In this document: positions 17,597-27,715 of the stretch, one piece after another
Position numbering within the stretch: the first letter of the stretch is position 1
Layout of the letters: each line of letters opens with the position of its first letter
Source of the DNA: Spraguea lophii
Taxonomy: Eukaryota > Microsporidia > Spragueidae
Assembly: GCA_001887945.1 (NCBI GenBank)
Contig: LDOQ01000022.1
Location: forward strand, 1-37,394
Direction: 5' to 3'
DNA: 37,394 bases
Translations under genes and position numbers: made by a program
The notes under the pieces: model-generated
Database searches by the model: none
The model's input: only the letters and a program-made list of their open reading frames with translations
Told to the model about the DNA's origin: nothing

Positions 17597-19177
17597 ATGT
17601 CTAAATTTACAAAAGTATCTAATATTTTATCAAGTTGCTGTCTTGGTTTAGTGTTAACACTCTTAGATGTGTTATCTTATGGTAGAAATATACTTGGTAA
17701 AGAAGGTGGAGGTGAATTAGAAAATATCAGTATTGCAATATACAGTTATACAACAGCACTCTCGCAAATATTTTTTAATATCTTTACAGGAATAAAATCG
17801 GGAGTGATGGCAGGATTTATATGTGAAAATGCACCTTTGTGTAGTAGGTTATTTCAAGATTGTGTTAAACTGAGTAATGGTGATCATGAAGTAGCACATA
17901 CTAATTTTCTAGTCTGTAGGATTCTAAGTGTTCTTCTCTTTGCGGCATTATCTTTATTTCTTGATTTCTTCAAAATAGGATCATATATCCAAAATATCCC
18001 AGAGCCTGCTATTGCTGGTTGTTTAGGACTTATTGGTGTTTCACAAGTATTAGTAGGATATAGCGAGGTAAATTACAGTGTCCATAAATCTATTATTTTT
18101 ATCGTGCTATCGGTCCTATTGGCCATTAGCTTATATATGATAACAGAAAAATTATTACAAAGTAGCTTTTCTCTGCCACTCTCATGTGCTCTTTTTACAA
18201 TAGCTTTTTATTTGATAGCTGTTTGTGTTCATGGAAAATCTGTAATAAACAACTTAAGAGATAAATCATGGATAGGTGGATACGATAACACTATTATATT
18301 TCCCAACCAATTATATAAATTTGTAAACATTCGTAAAATTTCCATGAAAATTATTTTAAAATGTTCACTTAAAATAATATCATTAGCAACGTTTTCCATG
18401 ATTCACATCACTATAAATTTGCCTTCATTCTCCAGCAAAACAAAAGTTCCATACGATTTTTCTAGGGAATTAAAGACCCAATCATATTCAAATGTGATAT
18501 CATCAATATTTGGAGGGTATGGTTATTTCATTGCATCATATTCTGTCTTGTTTACTAAAAGTGGTGGAACTAAATTATCTGGGGTGATTCTTGGTATTTG
18601 TCTTCCAATTATACCTATATGTGGACCTATGTTAAAAGGTTTTGTCCCTATCATAGTATTAAGTGCTCTTCCTACATTAATGGGTATTTATTTTTTAATA
18701 CCAATTTTATATTCATTTTTTGAATGTACAATTTTTGAATATTCTATAATTGTTATTACATTAGCTGCTTCATTTTTTACAGATCTCCCATTGGTAGGAC
18801 TTTTATCAGGAACCTTTTGTTGTTTCTTCTTACATTTTCTCTTTAGCATGAAAAAACCAAAAAATGTTAAATTAGATATTAATGCACCTGTTTTCCGTTT
18901 CAACACGAGTTTGACATTTTTAAACATTAATAGTCTAATAGATTCTATTAAAAATAATACACAAGATATTATTGTCATTGATTTATTACATTGTTCATAT
19001 ATTGATTGGAATGCTAGAAATAAGATTGTTTCTATTATTAATGATTCGGAAACAAATATAATTCTTATTGGAAGACCAAGAAGCTTTTTAAATTATAATG
19101 AATTACAAAATAAAAAATTATACAAAGCTAAGGATTATGAAGATGCAAAAAAACATTTTGCATCAATAAGAGTATAA
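17597..19177 (+). CDS. SulP/SLC26-family transporter, paralogue 2
   Basis: A 526-aa transporter, tandem paralogue of the gene at 15249. The frame is open from 17324, but the ATG at 17597 has CCCC directly before it (17593-17596), and MSKFTKVSNILSSCCLG aligns with the start of paralogue 1. The upstream 91 codons are spacer. It shares LTLLDVLSYGRN, GFICENAPL, QNIPEPAIAGCLGLIG, FTKSGGTKLSGVILGICLP and a C-terminal STAS-like domain (IIVIDLLHCSYIDWNAR). The two differ widely in loops, so the duplication is not recent and functional divergence is possible. Expected to sit in the plasma or an internal membrane. Confidence 0.9.
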   Translation: MSKFTKVSNILSSCCLGLVLTLLDVLSYGRNILGKEGGGELENISIAIYSYTTALSQIFFNIFTGIKSGVMAGFICENAPLCSRLFQDCVKLSNGDHEVAHTNFLVCRILSVLLFAALSLFLDFFKIGSYIQNIPEPAIAGCLGLIGVSQVLVGYSEVNYSVHKSIIFIVLSVLLAISLYMITEKLLQSSFSLPLSCALFTIAFYLIAVCVHGKSVINNLRDKSWIGGYDNTIIFPNQLYKFVNIRKISMKIILKCSLKIISLATFSMIHITINLPSFSSKTKVPYDFSRELKTQSYSNVISSIFGGYGYFIASYSVLFTKSGGTKLSGVILGICLPIIPICGPMLKGFVPIIVLSALPTLMGIYFLIPILYSFFECTIFEYSIIVITLAASFFTDLPLVGLLSGTFCCFFLHFLFSMKKPKNVKLDINAPVFRFNTSLTFLNINSLIDSIKNNTQDIIVIDLLHCSYIDWNARNKIVSIINDSETNIILIGRPRSFLNYNELQNKKLYKAKDYEDAKKHFASIRV

Positions 19178-19210
19178 AATAAATATTATTTTATTCGTTT
19201 ATTTATGCAT

Positions 19211-20116
19211 TTAATATAATTTTGAAAGACTGTAAGTAACAATAAAAAATACTGCAAGAAATAATTCTTTTTGGAAAATACTATATATCATCCACAAAAA
19301 CAATACATTATGCGCAGCAGAAATATATGGTATCTTAAATTCGACATCAAAGAGTGCATATATTCTAGGATCTATATTATTATGCCTACAAATAAAAGCA
19401 TGTTTTACCCAATCTGCCAAAAGTTTAAATAATAGAATCAAAAGAGGCTTTATGAAATCATTGACATTATTGGGCTCGAAATATATATGGAAAAATGATA
19501 ATGTTACGTATAAGAAAAGATTAAATCTTTTTAAAAGATCTTGATGAAGAACCTCAAAAACCATTTTTCTGTCTCCTCTCTTAAACACAGAACTCTTAAG
19601 TTCTAAGAAGAGATTTGAAATAAGAAGAGCGTAGAGTGTATTTGAACAGGCGTGTATAGATTGTAAAATAACAATATATTGCATAGAAAGAATAACGGTT
19701 TCAATTATTGTGGATATGGAATAGAAAAATGTTGATATATAATATTTTTTATAATTCTTTTTTATAGCGATGTCAAATGATTTTATAAAACTTAAAAGAT
19801 CAGAAGACAAAGTTCCAATAAGTTTTTCTGATAGTTCCAGAACATTAAATAACACATACATCTTCATAAGACTTTGTGTACGTATTACATGGTACATATA
19901 AGATACATCAATATTTTTAACAATAAAGAATGACAGAACAATAGCTATAGACTGTGAGATTTGTAAAAAATCGTGTTTCTTATAAATAATGGCTATAAAG
20001 TTATAGAATATATTGTTATAATTATTTAGGAATATTTTAAAACGTTTTTTTGTTTCTTGAAATAAAGTAATTTCTAAATTTTCTGGTATAAGAGAATAAA
20101 TGCTAAGAGGATCCAT
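19211..20116 (-). CDS. TAPT1: TAPT1/Emp65-family membrane protein
   Basis: A 301-aa polytopic protein of the TAPT1 (DUF747, yeast Emp65) family, ER-membrane proteins linked to protein quality control and, in animals, to ciliary and Golgi phenotypes. Signature blocks are YHVIRTQSLMKMYVLFNVLE (family 'Y..RGQS.iKLYVlFN.lEv.dkL'), LYALLISNLFLELKSSVFK (family 'LLISNnFvEiKSsVFKkf') and LADWVKHAFICRHNNI (family 'lvDWlKHaFI.KFN.i'). It is shorter than animal members (~560 aa). CCC abuts the ATG (20117-20119). It lies downstream of uL23 on the same strand. Confidence 0.92.
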   Translation of the reverse strand: MDPLSIYSLIPENLEITLFQETKKRFKIFLNNYNNIFYNFIAIIYKKHDFLQISQSIAIVLSFFIVKNIDVSYMYHVIRTQSLMKMYVLFNVLELSEKLIGTLSSDLLSFIKSFDIAIKKNYKKYYISTFFYSISTIIETVILSMQYIVILQSIHACSNTLYALLISNLFLELKSSVFKRGDRKMVFEVLHQDLLKRFNLFLYVTLSFFHIYFEPNNVNDFIKPLLILLFKLLADWVKHAFICRHNNIDPRIYALFDVEFKIPYISAAHNVLFLWMIYSIFQKELFLAVFFIVTYSLSKLY

Positions 20117-20182
20117 GGGTTATAAAAAAATAAAATTTATAAAACATAATAAATTAGAAATGTATCCAATAAAAACTCTTTA

Positions 20183-20524
20183 TTATAGAATTCCTGCTTT
20201 AGTTGCTACCACTGCAGCATTTCCCAATTCAACTAATCTTATATAAGCCTTTTTTACTCCTTTCATAGTATTATTGATATTAACCTTTTTTACTTTTTCT
20301 CCGTATATTTCTTCAAAAGCTTTTTTCACATTGATTTTATCTGCTCTTTGATCAACAACAAAAGTAAGTGTACCTGCTTCTTCTATTAGTTTTGCTGCAC
20401 CCTCGTGTCCTATTCCATATTTGATGATATCAAGGCTGGAAAATCCTAGTGGTTTTTCAATAAGCTTCTTTTGTTTGATCTTTTTGTCCAATCTGCTAGC
20501 TTTGTGTCTATTGAGTTTAGGCAT
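20183..20524 (-). CDS. RPL23A: 60S ribosomal protein uL23 (L23a/L25)
   Basis: A 113-aa large-subunit protein that binds 28S rRNA near the exit tunnel and offers the docking site for SRP and nascent-chain factors. TLTFVVDQRADKINVKKAFEEIYG matches the family 'TLVFIVDvkAnKhqIKqAvkklY', followed by KVKKVNINNTMKGVKKAYIRL and the usual C-terminal 'A...GII' (AGIL here). The basic N-terminal extension is short. CCC (20527-20529) lies just before the ATG. There is no intron, although ribosomal protein genes are the usual intron carriers in microsporidia. Confidence 0.95.
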   Translation of the reverse strand: MPKLNRHKASRLDKKIKQKKLIEKPLGFSSLDIIKYGIGHEGAAKLIEEAGTLTFVVDQRADKINVKKAFEEIYGEKVKKVNINNTMKGVKKAYIRLVELGNAAVVATKAGIL

Positions 20525-20596
20525 ATGGGTAAAAAAAAGAAATAAAAAATATTTTTAAAAAATAAATTTTATTATAAAAAATTTTAATAGAAGTTT

Positions 20597-22250
20597 TTAA
20601 TTATTTGGTTCCAAAATTTTAAAAAGTTCTTCTTCTTTCTTTTTGTAATATTTTTCTTCTAAAAATATTTTTTTGTTGCAAAAATCTACTATATTTATTT
20701 GATATTCTGTAGTTTCCATTAAAAATATTATTGTGGCCGCACCGGATTTATCAACCATTTCTTTAGAGAAAAGTTTACCATATGCTTCAGTTAATCTATG
20801 TAAAGATTCTAAGAATCTATATGTGATTCTGAATTTTTTGCACACTTTTTTATAATATTTTTCTAAGAGAAATATTGCCTGTTCATCTATTTTAGATTCT
20901 AATGGTAAGTCGTTTATAAGATATTTAAATACATAAAGGGTCCATTTGTCTTTCCTTTCATCATGTTTTAAAGGCCTATCTAAAACGGTTTTAATATAAT
21001 TTTCAGTATTTTGAATATAAAAAATTAGATCAAAACGACTTATGAGTGGTGTTGAAATTTTGAGATTTTTTTCAATTGGTTTGATAGGATCATATTTATA
21101 TTTTGTGTTGTATGCTGCAAAAATAGAACATCTTGCATTCAGAGTGGTTATAAGTCCTGCTTTTGCTATAGAAAGTGTTTGCTGTTCCATAACTTCTAAT
21201 AGACCACCTTTTTCAGAAACCCTTAAAGATTCAAATCCATCAATACAACATACTCCACCATTTGACAAAACAAGAGCACCTCCCTCCAGAGCCCATTCTT
21301 TCCCTTGACGAACAGCACATGTGGTCAGACCAGCTTCACTGGTTCCAATCCCATTAATAAAAACAGACGGTGTTAATACTTTCGTTACAGACTTTAAAAT
21401 GTGAGTTTTACCTGTACTTGGATCCCCAGCCAACAAAATATGACACTTGCTTCTTCTTTCGGTATTAGTACGATTTCCTCCTATAAGTCCAAGTAATATA
21501 CCAAATTTAATATGTACGAGACCAGACAATTCTTTCATAAATGTTTGTAAAATAAACGATTGCCTATCAAATAAATTATATTGCAGATAATCAAATATCA
21601 AAAGTTCCGAATCGTTTTTATCGACTTTATATTCAATTTTTTCAATTGTATGTGCTGATAAAACTATCAATGGGAAAATACATTCCCCAACCCTAAGCGT
21701 AGGCCATTTTAATTTTACCATACCTAATACATTGATTTTATCTCCAGGCAAAAATTTACCTGTATCATCTCCTACGATTTCTATTTCAAGAGTATCGGTC
21801 ATAGAATTGGAATTACCAATATCTTGAATACGAATTATTTGACATTTTACTGCTTCATCAAACAGATGTTTCTGCGAAACTTCACTGGAGTTACAGTTTA
21901 AACATGTGTAATCTTTTGTTTTTTTAATACTTATAACTTTTTTTGTATGATGGCATTTATAACATGTAATTTCATATTTAACATTCTTAATAAGCACGGG
22001 TTCTGATTTTATAACTGTTCCATTAACAACCACAAGTTGATTTAAATATGAACTTCTAGGAAATTCGGATAAGATTATTGAATTTGGATAATTAATTATT
22101 TTTTTATTTTTTATATTTTCAAAAAATACATTTATATTTTTTATAAAGTTGTTGGCAAATACAGGATCTGAGTTACAGAGTTCAAGTAAACTAATTAAAA
22201 AAATAAACTTACTCTATTTCATTCGTTAAAAAATTTGTTTGGATATCCAT
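20597..22250 (-). CDS. MCM9: MCM9-like AAA+ helicase, intron-containing, altered Walker B
   Basis: Two exons, 22250-22213 and 22190-20597, give 543 aa starting MDIQTNFLTNEI; CCC lies at 22254-22256, just before the ATG. Without splicing, the long frame has no ATG at its 5' end. The N-domain has a zinc site (Cys89, Cys92, Cys109, Cys112). The AAA+ core has Walker A GDPSTGKT (268-275), GIGTSEAGLT, LEGGALVLSNGGVCCID and arginine finger SRFD (397-400). Details such as W-x-LE-x-GALVL...CCID-x-F-x-SL, the KYDP segment and the C-terminal FLESLHRLTEAYGKL block fit MCM9 better than MCM2-7 or MCM8. The Walker B glutamate is replaced by glycine (Gly331, codon 21236-21238), which should impair ATP hydrolysis. 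MCM9 works with MCM8 in recombination repair. Assignment to MCM is sure; MCM9 is probable. Confidence 0.88.
22191..22212 (-). other. 22-nt spliceosomal intron in the MCM9-like gene
   Basis: On the minus strand it reads GTAAGT, then a T-rich stretch, then TTAATTAG, 22 bases in all. It begins after 38 coding bases and interrupts an Asp codon (GA|T). Removing it joins a CCC-marked ATG to the MCM frame, giving NEI-D-LLELCNSDPVFANNF, whose second half resembles MCM N-domain sequence. Splice sites are canonical GT/AG. The branch-like TAAT lies next to the 3' site, as in very short microsporidian introns. Confidence 0.82.
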
Positions 22251-22305
22251 AATGGGCAAGTGTAAAATTTTATTGTTATTAATCACTCGTATATATACGA
22301 GATAC

Positions 22306-22312
22306 AAAAAAA
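22306..22312 (-). terminator. oligo-T Pol III terminator of tRNA-Asn copy 2
   Basis: Seven T residues on the transcribed strand immediately after the tRNA discriminator base. Confidence 0.7.
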
Positions 22313-22336
22313 CGCTTCCAGCCGGACTCGAACCGG

Positions 22337-22369
<33 letters not shown>

Positions 22370-22386
22370 TATTACGCCATGGAAGC
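22313..22386 (-). tRNA. tRNA-Asn (anticodon GTT), copy 2
   Basis: All 74 bases are identical to the tRNA at 3118-3191, in the opposite orientation. On its own strand it is followed by a run of T (22306-22312 read as A on the plus strand), the Pol III stop. It lies between the divergent MCM9-like and CDK genes. Flanks are unrelated to those of copy 1. Confidence 0.96.
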
Positions 22387-22518
22387 TTGTTTTTCAGATA
22401 ATGTTGAAATATATTTTATTCTGTATTTTTTTGTTGAAATTTGATTCATTCTATGATGTATATTTATGTTTTTTGTTGTAATAAATATTTTTAAAGTTAA
22501 TAAAATTTTCAAGGGTAT

Positions 22519-23421
22519 ATGTTCATAGATACGTTTTATAAAATAGAAAAAATAGGTGAAGGTACATATGGCGTTGTATACAGAGCTTATGAAAAGGGGA
22601 CTGATAATGTTGTAGCATTGAAAAAAATAAAAATAGATGAAGAGACTAAGAAAGAAGGAATTACACCCACAACATTGAGAGAAATAACTATTCTAAGAGA
22701 TTTAGATCATCCATCGATTCTAAAACTTAACGATGTATTTTTTTACACAGAAAAATTATTTCTTGTCTTTGAATATATACCCAATGATTTAAGATCTTTC
22801 CTGGATGAATGTTTAAAAAGAGGAAAAAATATTCAAAAACAATTTTTAAAAAGAATGGCATACCAAATTATTTCTGGTGTTGATTATTGTCACAAAAGAG
22901 GTATTTTACACAGAGACATCAAACCACAAAACATACTTATGGATAGAAGTGGAAACATGAAATTAGCAGATTTCGGCCTGGCCAGAGTAATAAGTGTTCC
23001 TCTAAGAACATATACACACGATATTATAACTCTTTGGTACAGACCACCAGAATTGTTATTAGGTTCCAGGCATTACTCTTATTCTGTTGATATCTGGAGT
23101 ATTGGATGTATTGTAGCAGAACTACGTATTCTCAGACCTCTCTTTCCTGGAGATTCTGAAATTGATCAGATTTTTAGGATTTTCAAAATAATGGGAACAC
23201 CTACAGAAGATACATGGCCTGGTGTTACAAAACTTCCTAATTTCGTTGCTAAATTTAAACCTTTTGATCCTATAGACCTTAGAGGAGTAATGCGTACAGA
23301 TACTCAATTTCATAACTTTCTTACATCAATGATAACCTTGAATCCTAAAGAGCGTAAAACTGCATCTGAATTATTAGATTCTGATTTTTTAAAAGATTTA
23401 AATAAAGAAAACAAATATTAA
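22519..23421 (+). CDS. CDK1: cyclin-dependent kinase, CDK1/CDC28-like
   Basis: A 300-aa Ser/Thr kinase of the cell-cycle CDK class. Glycine loop GEGTYG (13-18) includes the Thr16/Tyr17 inhibitory pair. Catalytic Lys35, HRDIKPQN (131-138), DFG (151-153) and the activation-loop threonine in TYTHDIITLWYR (Thr166) are all present. VPLRTYTH and YSVDIWSIGCIVAEL are close to CDC28. The cyclin-binding helix reads TPTTLRE (49-55) where CDK1 has PSTAIRE, so cyclin recognition may differ. Length equals that of a bare catalytic CDK. GGG at 22513-22515 precedes the ATG by three bases. CDK1 is most likely; another mitotic CDK is possible. Confidence 0.93.
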   Translation: MFIDTFYKIEKIGEGTYGVVYRAYEKGTDNVVALKKIKIDEETKKEGITPTTLREITILRDLDHPSILKLNDVFFYTEKLFLVFEYIPNDLRSFLDECLKRGKNIQKQFLKRMAYQIISGVDYCHKRGILHRDIKPQNILMDRSGNMKLADFGLARVISVPLRTYTHDIITLWYRPPELLLGSRHYSYSVDIWSIGCIVAELRILRPLFPGDSEIDQIFRIFKIMGTPTEDTWPGVTKLPNFVAKFKPFDPIDLRGVMRTDTQFHNFLTSMITLNPKERKTASELLDSDFLKDLNKENKY

Positions 23422-25922
23422 TTTACATTTTTATTCTACCCCTTAACAGAAAGTCAAGAGTAATATATTATATGAAGCTCAGTTACATCTGTTCTACAAA
23501 CATCTGGAAACTTTTCTAGAACATTTTCTCATAAATAAAAATTTATTATTTAAAATATTCTCTCTTTCTTTCAACTCTTTTTAAAAAATTATTTATATCA
23601 TAAATATAAAATATTATTTTATAACATTAAATACACAGTTATTCTTTTAATATGATATAACTATTTTTGTTTCAAGATAAACCTCTGTTAATGTATAAAA
23701 ATAATTATGTATTCGAAAAATTTTTTATTTCTAATGAGAATGAAAAAAAAAATATTTTTATTTTTTATTAAATAAATCTGAAAACTATTTTTTTGAGTAA
23801 TTTTTTAATGAAATAGAACTTAAATAGTTGTTTCAGTTTTTGTTTTGATTTATATTATTTATAAAAAAAAATATGTTACAATTAGCCACAAATGATAACA
23901 TCTGAATTATATTTTGATAATTAATAAAACCCGTGGATGCTTTATTTTCATCTTTCGATACGTTTATTTATATATTATTATAACATCGTTAAGAATATAT
24001 ATGAAAGATACTTTTTAAAGATATTTTCATTTTTTTGTTTTTAAAAGTATTTTTCTATTGAATTTTTTAATACCTGGTTATAAGAAATTTATTATTAATA
24101 TAAATTTCCTCTTGTCACATTTAAACCCATTTGATTCGTCATTATATTTTTATAATTAAATATCTTATATTATTGTATCAAATCCAATATATATTTTTTA
24201 TTGTAGTTATATTTATTTCCATTATTTTATATCAAATTTTCTTGAATATATTGAATTATAATATAAAATTTAGGTTATCAATAATAACATGTTATTTTAT
24301 ATCAAAAATATTATTTTTATGTTATAAAAATATAACATGTATTTATTTGAACGTATCTTGATTAATGTGTTATATTTTGATATAATCTTAATAGACATTA
24401 CTGTTCTTTTAATTTAATATCGTCAATTCGTTAAAATTTATTCACATTTTTAATTATAAAACTAAATTATAATCAAAATTTTTGATTGATCCATCTCACA
24501 TGATCTGATAATACTTTAAAATTATAATTTTTAAAGTACTTTTATCTGTACAAATTTATTGGCAAGTTCAGCCTACCATAATTTATAATATTTAATTAGG
24601 TCAGGCTAGGTCAAGACTTGTTAAATGTTATATAATATGTATTAACACAATAACAATTTCTGATTTAGAGTTTCATGATGCATATCACTACCGCCTTTCT
24701 ATTGATGTCTGATCCTTAACCTAATTCGTTGTATAATATTAGTTTAATCAATACAAAACCCGTTGACAGAGTCGAATAAGAAGTTACCTATTTTATAATG
24801 AGGTTACATAGAAATACTTAATATTAGGCCATTGTCATCTTATTAATTTTGTTTTCAAAAGAATTAGAAATTACAATTTCAAGATATTTTTCAAATCGGA
24901 CGATTATTGAATTACGAATTCCTTCTAAATATATATATATGTTTATATAGTATAGTTCAATTACTTATGTACATTATTTTCATCATAGTTTATATTCTAA
25001 AGAATTTGTTATTTACTAAAATTCACACCATTGCTATTTTATAAATTTTACTGGAATATAATTTCATTCGTGATATAATGGTTACCAATTTGCATGGAAA
25101 TGAAAGGATTGTAATACAAAAGATAATGAGTATTTATTATAAAACGGCATATCATATAATACAAAACTATTTACTTATAAAATCTCCATTCAGCCATTTT
25201 TTATTTTTGTTTTTTTTCCTAGAAATTTAAACACATATTCTATGAATTTTCCATAAATCCATACACTTATCTATGTCGTATTGAACTGTAAATTAAAAAC
25301 TTTATCTATTTTTTATTAAAAATTAAAGGAATAAAAAGATCTTTTAAATAACTGATAGAAAATATTAGAATGTTTAAAAAAATAGATGAATTTTAAAGGT
25401 ATTTTCCAAAAAAAATATGTTTGAAATATTGAATATTACAGAATGTTTAATTAATAATAGTTAATTTAATAAAATAATATGTATTAAATATATATGGTAT
25501 ATTGTTAAAATAAGAAATATATAATTACATAAACTATAAAAGGCTTATTAACCATAAACTAAAAAATATTTTTTATTTTATTTAATTAATATCTCAAGAA
25601 AAAGAAAAATATTTTTTTTACAATATAAAATATTTTTTAAACCTATGATTCTAATATTTATTTTACAAAAATTATTTTTAATATGTTATTTATATGATTT
25701 TTTGATATTAAAGTCAATAAAAATCTCATCGTTTAAAAATTATCACTATTTTTGTCACCTATTCCTTAAGTAGAAGAATTATAAAATTATTATTTTATTT
25801 TAAAAAATAAGGTTAATATTCTATATTTCATTTAAATGTATCACGTTTGTATTACATCTATTGATCAATTTTTGTTTTATGATAAAAACTAAAACGATGA
25901 TCAAGCCCTAAATAGTTAATAA
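23422..25922. other. 2.5 kb gene-poor, very AT-rich region
   Basis: I find no supported gene here. A 76-codon ORF (24131-24361) is Ile/Tyr/Phe-rich, as random AT-rich sequence would give, and lacks a start motif. The only recognisable content is a decayed SINE at about 24533-24760. Confidence 0.5.
24533..24760 (-). mobile_element. tRNA-derived SINE, copy H (old relic)
   Basis: Weak but ordered similarity to the minus-strand copies: an ACTTTTATCTG tail, TTGGCAAGTTCAGCCTACCAT (family GGCCGGTTGCGGCCTACCAT), ATGATGCATATCACTACCGCC and TTCGTTGTATAATATTAG...AATCAATACAAAA. The head is lost. About a third or more of positions look changed, so it is the oldest copy seen. Confidence 0.45.
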
Positions 25923-26354
25923 ATGAAGGAAAAGAAAATATTCAATGGAAAGATTAAATTCTTCAGTTATTCACGTGGTTATGGCTTTATAATCCCTGAT
26001 AATGATGAAATAGGGGAGGATGTATTCTTTCATTTTTCATCAATAATTACACCCAAAGGTTATGTGGTATATCTTATACCGGGCCAGGATGTGAATTTTG
26101 AAGTGGTTAAAGGTCCAAAGGGATTTTTAGCAAAGAATGTATCTTCGAATTCAAAAACACCAGAATGTCAGCTACCAGATGATATAGATGAAAAAATGAA
26201 AGATAATATGAGCATATTTTATCATTATTTATATTCCTTTAGAAAAGTTATGGATGGCGTACTCAATGATGAAATAAGCAGAGTACAAAAAAGTGCATCG
26301 CTTGAGGAAAAAACAACACCTACAACAAAAGATGAGGAACAGGATGATGAATAA
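25923..26354 (+). CDS. cold-shock-domain (Y-box-like) nucleic-acid-binding protein
   Basis: A 143-aa protein. Residues ~6-76 form a single cold-shock domain, an OB fold that binds single-stranded RNA or DNA. RNP1 reads RGYGFI (family KGYGFI), RNP2 reads DVFFHFS (family DVFVHFS), and the first strand is FNGKIKFFSYSRG. The C-terminal half is acidic and unstructured (EEKTTPTTKDEEQDDE). A role in mRNA packaging or translation control is inferred. CCC at 25906-25908 lies about 15 bases before the ATG. It stands alone between two gene-poor stretches. Confidence 0.88.
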   Translation: MKEKKIFNGKIKFFSYSRGYGFIIPDNDEIGEDVFFHFSSIITPKGYVVYLIPGQDVNFEVVKGPKGFLAKNVSSNSKTPECQLPDDIDEKMKDNMSIFYHYLYSFRKVMDGVLNDEISRVQKSASLEEKTTPTTKDEEQDDE

Positions 26355-27715
26355 TAAACTTTTCTTTATACACAAAAATTCAAATAAATAAAAGATGTCA
26401 ATTTTAGCTTATTTTACATTTTTCAAACATTATTTTAATAATCTATTTTTGAAAAATTAGAAATGATTATTATTCGTTTGCAATAATAATAGTTTATAAA
26501 ATTGTATTTATAAAATAATTTTTAATTTGATATTGCTTAAGTAAAAAAAAGATGTCATAAATTTTAATTTCTTAAATTTTCAAGATAAAATAATCTTGTT
26601 ATATAATTTATAATATTTATTCTAAAAATTATTAGTTAACAACTTTTCTGAATTTTTTACAATAGAAAAGTTAAAATATGGAATAAAAGAATGAACCTTG
26701 TAAAATATTTATTTTTTTAAACTTTAACAATAAAAGAAAAAAACAACACATTAAGGTCAAAAAATTTACTAATCAAAAGAAATAAAAATACAAAAAATAT
26801 TCCTAAATCCATGTTTTTAGTTAATTAAACCGGTTAACTATATACGAAATTATTGAATTCTAGATTTTAATTCTGATAGATTGCTTTTCAGGATCATCAA
26901 AAAAATATAGGTAAAAAAAGAATGAGAAAAAGACAATAAAAAGAGTATTATTTGAGGTGTTTTTATAGAAGACAAAGTTTTAACATAGAAATTAGTTATA
27001 CATTATTACATTATCGGAAATGGTAGTATATTACATTCAACTTTTCAAAAATTAGTATTTACTTCGACTTTTGCAAGAAAAAGAACAGGGCGATTCTCCG
27101 TAGGTCTAGGTTAGAATAGCAAGAATGTGTAACCAATTATTACTTGATTTTACCTAGATTTGCTCACAAGATATTGTTTTTTCTCGGGAAAAATAATATA
27201 ATCTGTATATAAGCGAAATTTATGATTTTAATCTAGTAAACATGATGCCATCACATATTCAGACCTGGTTAGAGGATAAAATATTTTATTTTATATGATA
27301 TTTTCTCCTACTGAAATATTGTATTATATAATATATGATGTAACTTATAATACAGAAAGATATTGTACTTTTGGGAACGAAGTGCATAGAGAAATATACT
27401 AAATGGTAATGTTATTTTAATTATAAATAATGTGAAATTTCATGCTACTCGAATTATAATGTATTTTTGAGAGAAAAATATTGAAACATTATTTTTTCAC
27501 ATTATACACGGACTTTGATTTGATTAAAACTATATTGGGTATAGCAACATAAATCGAATAATAGGATACCAAGCCAAATATTAGAACAGAGTTAATATAA
27601 CATTTGGTAATATTTTAAGAAAATATAATGCAATATTTTAGGTGATTTAATTCAAGCATATATACAAAATAAATGTGAAGGTTTTCAATTAGATCTGTAT
27701 GACCTAATGTATGAG
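26355..27715. other. intergenic, no gene seen
   Basis: About 1.36 kb of AT-rich sequence after the cold-shock gene. No ORF, RNA gene or repeat similarity that I can support. Confidence 0.5.

Noticed and set aside
24131..24361. 76-codon ORF rich in Ile, Tyr and Phe
   Set aside because: Composition is what random AT-rich DNA yields; no start motif, homology or neighbour context.
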